DNA of 64,000 nucleotides from CAYLGY01 sp964383325 (GTDB taxonomy: Bacteria; Pseudomonadota; Alphaproteobacteria; Rhizobiales; Rhizobiaceae), in NCBI GenBank assembly GCA_964383325.1, contig CAYLGY010000002.1, forward strand, positions 37,095 to 101,094, in the 5' to 3' direction. Positions 57,609 through 64,000 of the stretch are shown here, piece by piece. The notes below the pieces were generated by a model. That model made no database searches and was not told the origin of the DNA. It was given only the letters and a program-made list of their open reading frames with translations. Position 1 is the stretch's first letter. The number at the start of each line of letters is the position of its first letter. The position numbers and the translations under genes are program-made.

Positions 57609-58412
57609 TCACGGGCCGAAATAGAACCGCCGCTGCTGCCAGAGCTTTTCGCCGACAAGGCAATCATAGATGGCGCCGGAGACCCGCTGCATGCGGGGCG
57701 ACGGCTCGGCGCCCGAAAGTTCCAGCACCAGCTTGCGCCGGACCGTCTCGGCAAACTCCTCCCAGGCGGCCACCGGCATGACGAAGGCGCCCGGCCCGCC
57801 AATGACGCATTCCTCGTAATAGCGGTCGAGCGCTTCGAATTCGAGGGCGGTGTCATAGCCAAGGCCAGTCATCAGCGGCAGGCCATTGATGGTGATGCCC
57901 TGGCGGACGACCGAATCGCGGGCGAATGTGACGGGAACGCCGGCATTGTTCGGGCCATCCCCCGACAGGTCGATGATCTTCCGGTCCGAGCTGAAGCCAT
58001 TGCCCGCGAACAATTGCGCTGCGAATTGCAGGGCGCTCGAAATCGAGGTCCTGCGCCAGCCGGGCTGGCGCTCGGCACGGATCTGGCCGGCGATTACCGC
58101 CGCATCCTCGCGCGTTGCAACCAGATGCCAGGGGACGACGACGCGTTGCTGGTCCGTACCCGACCATTCCACGAAAGTCATGGCCACCTGGCCGTAAAAT
58201 CCGGTGCGGATCGCCGCAAGCACCGCCGGATGGGTCAGCGCGCTCGCATAGCCGGCCCGCTGGATTTCCAGTTCCTCGCGCGTCATGGACAGGGAGGTGT
58301 CGACTGCCAGCACGAGCTGGACATCGACCGGTTGCTCATCGGCCGGATGGGCGCCGATGGAGAGCGACATGCAGATGGCGCATGTCATCAGCCATGTTGC
58401 CACCCTTCTCAT
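57609..58412 (-). CDS. DUF1194 family protein (VWA-like, secreted)
   Basis: 267 aa with a signal peptide (CAICMSLSIGAHPADE). The MIDAS-type DxSxS motif appears as LAVDTSLSMTREELEIQR, and a second acidic site as IIDLSGDGPNNAGVPV. These are the DUF1194 hallmarks. It likely resides in the periplasm and may bind a metal-dependent ligand. The function is unknown. It converges on the GlxA regulator with 32 bp between stops. Confidence 0.88.
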   Translation of the reverse strand: MRRVATWLMTCAICMSLSIGAHPADEQPVDVQLVLAVDTSLSMTREELEIQRAGYASALTHPAVLAAIRTGFYGQVAMTFVEWSGTDQQRVVVPWHLVATREDAAVIAGQIRAERQPGWRRTSISSALQFAAQLFAGNGFSSDRKIIDLSGDGPNNAGVPVTFARDSVVRQGITINGLPLMTGLGYDTALEFEALDRYYEECVIGGPGAFVMPVAAWEEFAETVRRKLVLELSGAEPSPRMQRVSGAIYDCLVGEKLWQQRRFYFGP

Positions 58413-58565
58413 GCAGGCAGAGTGAACCTGATTGGCTGCCTGCTCCAGCAGAAAATGAATCGATCACGAAAAATTATTCAGCCCTGCCTGGCACCAATGA
58501 CCGGTGAGGGCTGAACAAATCCGCATCCTGATCCACAGCAAGGCGATGCCGGTCGGCGCCGAGCA

Positions 58566-61079
58566 TCATGCCCGCAAGCGTGCATTCTCCGGATCGAACG
58601 GACTTTCGGCGATGACCCTTGCCGGATGGTCACGGCCGAGGATCGAGATCGCCAGCTCCGTGCCTTCCGTGGCAAGGTCGGCGCGGACCATGCCAAGGGC
58701 CAGCGACTTGCCGACACGCCAGCCATAGCCGCCATGCGTCGCCCGCCCGACGAGCTCGCCATCCTTGTGGATCGGCTCATTGCCGCGTGCGTCGCAATCG
58801 GTGACGCCTTCCACCTCCAGCGTGACGAAACCCCATTTCTGGCCGGTTTCGCGCTCCCGCAACAAGGCATCGCGGCCGATGAAATCGCCCTTGTCCGGAT
58901 GTACGAACCGATGCAGCCCGCTCTCGAACGCGCTGTATTCGATCGACAATTCACGCGGGATCAGCCGGTAGCTCTTCTCGATGGCCATGGCGGTCATGGC
59001 GCGGATGCCGAAAGGCCGCAGGTCGAATTCGGCGCCGCTCTCCATCAGCGCATCGAACAGCGCATTCTGCATGGTGATCGGGTGATGCAGTTCCCAGCCG
59101 AGTTCGCCGACGAAATTGACCCGCATGGCATGCGCCGTTGCCGGGCCCACTGAAATCTGCCGTCCCGACAGCCAGGGAAAATCCTCATTGGCAAGGCTGG
59201 TTCGCGTCAGCTTGCCGAGAATGTCGCGGCTGCGCGGGCCTGCCAGCACCAGCACGCCATATTGCTCGGTGATCGGGCGCAGCACGACCGAGCCATCCTG
59301 CGGCGCCAGCTTGTACAGCATGTCGTGATCGTGCGTTTCATAGGCGCCCGCCGAGACCAGGTAGAAGCGGCCCGGCTTCCATTCGCAGACCGTGAATTCG
59401 GAGCGCACCCCGCCATTCCGGGTCAGGAGATGGCAGAGCGCCACGCGGCCCTGCTTCTTCGGAATCCGGTTGGCAAGGATCCGGTCCAGCCATTGGCGCG
59501 CGCCGGGCCCGGAGACTTCCATCTTGGCGAAGGCCGTCATGTCGAGCAGGCCGGCATGGTTGTGCACATGCATCACCTCATTGCCGACATGTTCGAAATA
59601 GTTGGAGCGCCGGAAGGACCATTTCTCCACGATCCGGCCATCTTCCAGCGCCGGGGCGTGATTATGCTTCATCAGCACGTCGGCGCCGACGCCAAGTTCG
59701 TCCTGCGGCACCGCGTAATTCTCAGGCGCGAACCAGTTCGGCCGCTCCCAGCCATAGACGGAGCCGAATACAGCGCCGAGGCGCTTCATCCGCTCATGGC
59801 ATGGCGATGTCTTCAGCGGCCGGGCCGCCGGCCGTTCCTCGTCCGGATAATGGACGGAGAACACATTTGCATAGGCCTCCTCATTCTTGGCGCGAAGATA
59901 GCCTTCGGTCGCATAGGGCCCGAAGCGCCGCGGATCGACGCCCATCATGTCCAGCGACGGCTCGCCCTCGACGATCCATTCGGCAAGCTGCCAGCCGGCG
60001 CCGCCAGCAGCGGTCACGCCGAAGGAATGCCCCTCATTGAGCCAGAAATTCTTCAGGCCCGGCGCCGGCCCGACAATCGGATTGCCATCCGGCGTATAGG
60101 CGATGGCCCCATTGTAGATCTTCTTGATCCCGACCTCGCCGAAGGCCGGCACACGGGCGATTGCGGTCTCGACATGCGGCATCAGCCGTTCCAGATCTTC
60201 CTGGAACAGCTCGTACTCGCTGTCGTCGCTCGGGCCGTCCACATAGCAGCAGGGCGCGCCGCGCTCATAGGGTCCGAGCAGCAGGCCGCCATTCTCCTCG
60301 CGCATGTACCAGGACGAATCGCTTTCGCGCAGCACGCCCATCTCCGGCAATCCCTGCTTCCTGCGCTCGAGAATGGCCGGATGCGGCTCGGTGACGATGT
60401 ATTGATGCTCGACCGGGATTACCGGCACTTCGAGCCCGACCATCCGCCCGGTGCGGCGGGCGAAATTGCCGGTTGCCGACACGACATGCTCGCAGGTGAC
60501 GTCGCCCGCTTCCGTCCGGACCAGCCATTCGCCATTGGCCTTGGGCTCGATGCCGGTGACGGCGGTATTGCGCAGGATGGTGGCGCCGCGGTCGCGCGCG
60601 CCCTTGGCCAGCGCCTGAGTGAGGTCGGCAGGCTGTATGTAGCCGTCATCGGGATGCTGGATCGCGCCGATCAGGCCTTCGGTCTCGCAGAGTGGCCAGA
60701 TCTCCTTCACCTCTTCCGGCGTCAGCAGATTGACCGGCACGCCGATCGTCTCGGCAACGCCGGCATAATAGAGATATTCATCCATGCGGTCGCGAGTGCG
60801 CGCGAGGCGGATGTTGCTGACCTTCGCGAAACCGACATTCATGCCGGTCTCCTTCTGCAACTCCTGATAGAATCGGACCGAGTATTTGTGGATCTGGCCG
60901 ACCGAATAGCTGAGATTGAACAGAGGCAGGAGACCTGCAGCATGCCAGGTCGAGCCGGAAGTCAGTTCCTTGCGCTCGATGAGCAGAACATCGTCCCAAC
61001 CCTTCCTCGCCAGATGATACAGCGTGGAAACCCCTACGACTCCGCCGCCGATCACCACTGCGCGCGCATGTGACTTCAT
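58566..61079 (-). CDS. Dimethylglycine/sarcosine-type FAD oxidoreductase with GcvT domain
   Basis: 837 aa. The N-terminal DAO-like half has AVVIGGGVVGVSTLYHLAR (residues 7-25) and SGSTWHAAGLLP, where His46 matches the residue that carries covalent FAD in dimethylglycine dehydrogenase. The C-terminal half is a GcvT/aminomethyltransferase domain (FGIRAMTAMAIEKSYRLIP) that would pass the one-carbon unit to folate. AGGA precedes ATG 61079. The exact substrate (dimethylglycine, sarcosine or a related N-methyl amine) is not settled. The GlxA regulator nearby supports methylamine-type catabolism. Confidence 0.88.
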   Translation of the reverse strand: MKSHARAVVIGGGVVGVSTLYHLARKGWDDVLLIERKELTSGSTWHAAGLLPLFNLSYSVGQIHKYSVRFYQELQKETGMNVGFAKVSNIRLARTRDRMDEYLYYAGVAETIGVPVNLLTPEEVKEIWPLCETEGLIGAIQHPDDGYIQPADLTQALAKGARDRGATILRNTAVTGIEPKANGEWLVRTEAGDVTCEHVVSATGNFARRTGRMVGLEVPVIPVEHQYIVTEPHPAILERRKQGLPEMGVLRESDSSWYMREENGGLLLGPYERGAPCCYVDGPSDDSEYELFQEDLERLMPHVETAIARVPAFGEVGIKKIYNGAIAYTPDGNPIVGPAPGLKNFWLNEGHSFGVTAAGGAGWQLAEWIVEGEPSLDMMGVDPRRFGPYATEGYLRAKNEEAYANVFSVHYPDEERPAARPLKTSPCHERMKRLGAVFGSVYGWERPNWFAPENYAVPQDELGVGADVLMKHNHAPALEDGRIVEKWSFRRSNYFEHVGNEVMHVHNHAGLLDMTAFAKMEVSGPGARQWLDRILANRIPKKQGRVALCHLLTRNGGVRSEFTVCEWKPGRFYLVSAGAYETHDHDMLYKLAPQDGSVVLRPITEQYGVLVLAGPRSRDILGKLTRTSLANEDFPWLSGRQISVGPATAHAMRVNFVGELGWELHHPITMQNALFDALMESGAEFDLRPFGIRAMTAMAIEKSYRLIPRELSIEYSAFESGLHRFVHPDKGDFIGRDALLRERETGQKWGFVTLEVEGVTDCDARGNEPIHKDGELVGRATHGGYGWRVGKSLALGMVRADLATEGTELAISILGRDHPARVIAESPFDPENARLRA

Positions 61080-61308
61080 CTTTCCTGTCTCCCTGGTGGC
61101 GTCATCGCCCATTGCACCGAATGCCCTGCAACATATTGCCTGGCTCGGTCGCACCTGCTTCTGTTTGCGACATGGACGAAAACCGGCGCGACGGCCGGTA
61201 CCGTCCCCTCGCCATCCACGCGCGCTCCGGATTTCATGTAAATTTAGTATTCATCTGGTAAGAACGGTCAAGAGGATTCGGGTAGATGCGAAGGGGGGCA
61301 AGACTCCA

Positions 61309-63045
61309 TTGAATGAGAAGCTGCAGGATCCTGGCCGGCCGGGCGGCATGATCGCTCCCTTGCTGGTGCTTGTGCTGTTTCTGGGCTTGCTGGCGGCGTT
61401 GCTGCACCTTCCGGTGCCGCTTCCCATCGGGCCCCATTACTGGGAACTTTCGGCCTTTCTCGATGCGGCGCACAGGATTGCCGCCGGGCAGTTGCAGGCG
61501 ATCGACTTCTCCGCGCCGGCCGGTCCGCTTGCCTATCACCTCTACGCGCTCGCGACCCCATGGGTGCCGGATGCCCATCCCCTTCTGGTTGCCCAATGGG
61601 CGATTCTCGCGCTCCATGCGCCGTTGATGGCATTGATTCTCATCGATGTCGCGCCGCGGTCGCGCGCCACGGGCTGGGCGTTGCTGCTGCCTTTCCTTCT
61701 GTTTGCCGCCCTGCCCTTCAACCTCGCCGAAAGCCATGCCGGCCCCGGCATGGATGCCTATGGCATCGCTGCACGCCAGTCGGCGCACCTCCTCTATCTG
61801 CTTGCCGCCGCCCTGATCTTCGTGCGCAATCCGTTCCTGCTTGCCCTGGTGGCCGGCATCGCGCTGACCGGGCTCTTCCTCCTCAAGATCGGCGCATTTC
61901 TCGCCGGCGCGCTGGTATTCGCCTATGCGATCCTGGCCGGGCGCATGCGCTGGAGCGTGCTGCTGGCCATCCTCGTCATCTTCTATGGCGCGCTCGGATG
62001 GGCGGAATATTCGGCGGGCTTCGTCTCTGCCTATCTTCAGGATGCAATCCACAATTTGCAGGATAGCGGCCAGGGCATCGCGGCCGGGCTGATCGCAGCG
62101 CTGGCGGCAAGGAGCGCGCTTGTCGGGCTGGTTGTCCTGCTGCTCATCACCATTCTGTGGTTCGGCCGCGGCCGGTTCGGCTACATCTATAGCGAGAATG
62201 TCACCTATCTCGGCCGCAGGCGCGCCATCCACGCCATCTTCAATTCGCCCATGGCCTGGATTGTCGCCCTTGCCGTCGCCGCGATCCTGCTCGAAAGTCG
62301 CAGCCCGGACAGCCATGGTGTCCTTCTGCTCTGGCCGGCGGTCTGGCTGATGCTGCTCGGTCTCGACCGTTTCCCGGTCGGCCGCCGTTTCGCGATCGCG
62401 GCCCTCGGCGCAGCCATTGTGCTGCCAGGCCTTGTCCTCCTCCTGCAGCGGGCGGCGGAAACGGCCATTGCCGCGCCCGCCCAATTGGCGCTGACGCACG
62501 AAAGACTAGGCCGCATCGGACTCGCAAGCGCCGACCCGGCACGCATTGCCCGCGCTGACATCCTGCGCGAACACCAGATGCGCCATCGCCGCGCCTATCT
62601 GGCGCTCGCCGAGCAAGGCGAGCTGCCTTCACCGGAACTCTACGCCGGGCTGGACTTCCAGATTGCATGGCTGCAGGAGCTCGACCTTCTCCTGACAGCC
62701 ATCGAAACATGGGAAGCGGAGAATGACCGCAAGCTCTCCAGCGTCCATCTGGCCGAGCGCGTCAATCCCTTGCCCGCGCTGCTGGGCCGCGAACCGCTGC
62801 GCCATGCAAGGATCGGCGCCGAAATCGGCCATGAATATCAACGCGACCGCATGCAATGGTTGCAACAGCTTGGGGAGGCTGAAGGCATATTGCTGCCGCA
62901 TTGCCCGGAAACCGCCGATCGGCTGGCTGCCCGCGCACGCATTCTGCCGGCGCTGGAGGGGCGTCAGGCGATTGCCATTACGCCCTGCCATACCCTGATG
63001 CTCAAGCGGGAGAGTGGCGGGCAGGCCGGCGAGCCAGCAAGCTGA
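61309..63045 (+). CDS. Polytopic membrane protein of unknown function
   Basis: 578 aa with the TTG start; AAGGGGGG lies about ten bases upstream. ATG 61348 is an alternative. The first half has about 9-11 hydrophobic segments. A DAAHRIAAGQ...IDFSAPAGPLAYH stretch early on is reminiscent of GT-C-type membrane glycosyltransferases, but no full signature is present. The last 170 residues are soluble and helical. It is divergent from the GcvT oxidase and ends against a decayed copy of the palindrome. Confidence 0.72.
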   Translation: MNEKLQDPGRPGGMIAPLLVLVLFLGLLAALLHLPVPLPIGPHYWELSAFLDAAHRIAAGQLQAIDFSAPAGPLAYHLYALATPWVPDAHPLLVAQWAILALHAPLMALILIDVAPRSRATGWALLLPFLLFAALPFNLAESHAGPGMDAYGIAARQSAHLLYLLAAALIFVRNPFLLALVAGIALTGLFLLKIGAFLAGALVFAYAILAGRMRWSVLLAILVIFYGALGWAEYSAGFVSAYLQDAIHNLQDSGQGIAAGLIAALAARSALVGLVVLLLITILWFGRGRFGYIYSENVTYLGRRRAIHAIFNSPMAWIVALAVAAILLESRSPDSHGVLLLWPAVWLMLLGLDRFPVGRRFAIAALGAAIVLPGLVLLLQRAAETAIAAPAQLALTHERLGRIGLASADPARIARADILREHQMRHRRAYLALAEQGELPSPELYAGLDFQIAWLQELDLLLTAIETWEAENDRKLSSVHLAERVNPLPALLGREPLRHARIGAEIGHEYQRDRMQWLQQLGEAEGILLPHCPETADRLAARARILPALEGRQAIAITPCHTLMLKRESGGQAGEPAS

Positions 63046-63527
63046 TCCCGGAAATCCGCTGCCCGGACAAGATCCTGCGCAGACGGCTGGCGATGCATCA
63101 ATGGTGCACCATGCGCCGCCTGCAAGGTGCGGCTATCGCCTCCCGGAGGGACGAGTCCTTTTCGGATCAACTCTGAAAACCAACCCCGTGAGATTGTAGA
63201 AGGCCCTTTCGATCGGCCCGGCCTTGTAACCGCGCCTTTCTCGATCCCGGCAAGAAAGTCATCCCCGATCTTGCGGATGATGTCCGGGGGCATGTCGGAA
63301 AATTGCACATCGCTCACACAAGCCAGACACCCTTGATAAAGTTCAGGGCGGTTGAACTTATAAACCTGTCGGGCCCTGTTCATGACCTCCTTCTTTGCTT
63401 CGGGGAACGACTTCCCTCGTCTCATCAAGGCGGCGAGGGCCTCGGTAACATCAAGCCGGGCCTGGTGAGCTGCCTCAACTTCCCATCGTTGCAGGCCGAG
63501 CGCATTTCCTCTCCATCCTCTCCCCAT
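62964..63527 (-). CDS. Doubtful ORF, possibly a truncated gene
   Basis: 187 codons from ATG 63527. The middle (RWEVEAAHQARLDVTEALAALM and SFPEAKKEVMNRARQVYKFNR) looks like genuine helical protein, but the C-terminal 60 residues are read through the palindrome remnant and the 3' end of the membrane gene, so the frame probably lost its natural end. An in-frame part further upstream contains QGLFVACVSD, resembling QGCLACVSD within the ORF. No family recognised. Confidence 0.3.
   Translation of the reverse strand: MGRGWRGNALGLQRWEVEAAHQARLDVTEALAALMRRGKSFPEAKKEVMNRARQVYKFNRPELYQGCLACVSDVQFSDMPPDIIRKIGDDFLAGIEKGAVTRPGRSKGPSTISRGWFSELIRKGLVPPGGDSRTLQAAHGAPLMHRQPSAQDLVRAADFRDQLAGSPACPPLSRLSIRVWQGVMAIA
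63041..63079. repeat. Decayed copy of the palindromic repeat
   Basis: GCTGATCCCGGAAATCCGCT followed by GCCCGGACAAGATCCTGCG keeps the order and most bases of the palindrome seen at 7494 and 45696, but the inner arm has decayed. It overlaps the stop codon of the membrane protein gene. Confidence 0.7.
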
Positions 63528-64000
63528 TCGGGATCCTCCTCCCCATCTGGAACAGTCAGCCAGGGAAACTCGCCCTATCCGGAAAGGCGGGCTCGAACCC
63601 GATTTGCTGGCGGCTGCCGTTCCAGCGATTGCAGTTCCGTATTCGGCGTCACGCATGAACCAGAACGCCAAAACGGCCTCATGATCCAGAGCACGGCAAG
63701 CGAAAGGCTTTCCGGACCAATCCGATACGCAGGCAACAAACAACCCCTGAGTCCCGCTTACCGGAGCATGCCAAGGATGCGCTGGCGGCAAGTTCGGATC
63801 CGCTTTCGAGCAGGCGGTGCTGCCGAAAGCTTCCTCCGGACAAGGAACTGCCACCATGGCAGGACTCCCGATGCTCGGAAGAACCGCTGGCGTGCCGGTT
63901 CCAGACCAGATCCGGCCCGACCCAAATCGCTTTGCCGAGACCCATCCCGGTGCGCGAGCAGGCGGTGCTGCCGGAAAGCTGGTGCGGCCACGAATCGTCC
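63528..64000. other. Window end without a supported gene
   Basis: About 470 bp. Open frames on the minus strand are short and do not resemble proteins I know. The region carries the direct repeat listed separately and may be degraded mobile DNA or the edge of an adjacent element. Confidence 0.4.
63808..63980. repeat. Direct repeat pair of about 25 bp
   Basis: A 24-bp sequence starting GAGCAGGCGGTGCTGCCG at 63808-63831 recurs at 63956-63980 with a single extra G. The copies are about 148 bp apart and the sequence between them is not obviously repeated. The right copy is near the window edge, so further copies may exist beyond. Confidence 0.75.

Noticed and set aside
63589..63600. GGGCTCGAACCC as the T arm of a tRNA
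   Set aside because: The motif is a simple palindrome. No acceptor stem, anticodon arm or D arm can be placed around it on either strand.

Overview
This is high-GC alphaproteobacterial chromosome, most likely from the order Hyphomicrobiales (Rhizobiales). The evidence is the set of small families typical of that order (DUF3008, DUF1192, DUF465, DUF983, DUF1127, DUF1194), the neighbourhoods topA-rnr-DUF983-Nudix-rpmG and gatC-gatA, the ThiBPQ operon behind a TPP riboswitch, and a palindromic intergenic repeat beginning GCATGATCCCGGAAAG that resembles repeats I remember from rhizobial genomes. The sequence is an unfinished scaffold: two runs of exactly 100 N (7631-7730 and 45582-45681) both interrupt that repeat.

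Layout. 1-7010: a small minus-strand pair, then topA, rnr, a DUF983 protein, a Nudix hydrolase and rpmG. 7011-8226: non-coding DNA, the repeat array with the first gap, and a small secreted Cys-containing protein. 8334-15494: an SDR dehydrogenase, an M20 amidohydrolase and a four-gene peptide-type ABC importer with fused ATPases. 15643-17690: acyl-CoA dehydrogenase and mmsB (valine catabolism). 18049-20329: a quinone oxidoreductase among five small conserved proteins. 20357-21939: purE-purK. 21947-29671: an M48 lipoprotein, thiBPQ with its TPP riboswitch, divergent thiN, and an ABC-F ATPase. 29757-34222: pncA-pncB, an RDD protein, bpt and an EamA transporter. 34241-38357: parC, gatA and gatC on the minus strand.

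38670-47526 is the unusual part. Five plus-strand genes of a family I do not recognise surround a conserved UPF0173 hydrolase and stand out by being AT-richer than all neighbours. Genes 1 and 3 are paralogs, genes 2 and 4 are paralogs, so the block reads A-B-A'-B', a tandem duplication of a two-gene module. All share a roughly 120-140-residue, probably helical domain. It occurs once in A and A', twice in B and B', and once in a distant fifth gene, giving seven copies with an ungapped 31-residue core. B and B' share a basic segment and an IRQDDSTLF tail. A' carries a long Asn-rich tract. No signal peptides or membrane segments are visible. This family is the best candidate for an undescribed system. 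Its function cannot be read from the sequence.

47527-50266 is mostly non-coding: a short tandem repeat, an antibiotic kinase-like gene and a frameshifted IS110-family transposase remnant. 50267-56486 holds tig with a 34-residue His/Asp extension, tRNA-Leu(UAG), a DUF1127 gene, a secreted protein, trmFO, map and radC. 56581-63045 has a GlxA-type regulator, a DUF1194 protein, a dimethylglycine/sarcosine-type oxidase with a GcvT domain, and a polytopic membrane protein. The last kilobase holds a decayed copy of the palindrome, a doubtful ORF and short direct repeats.
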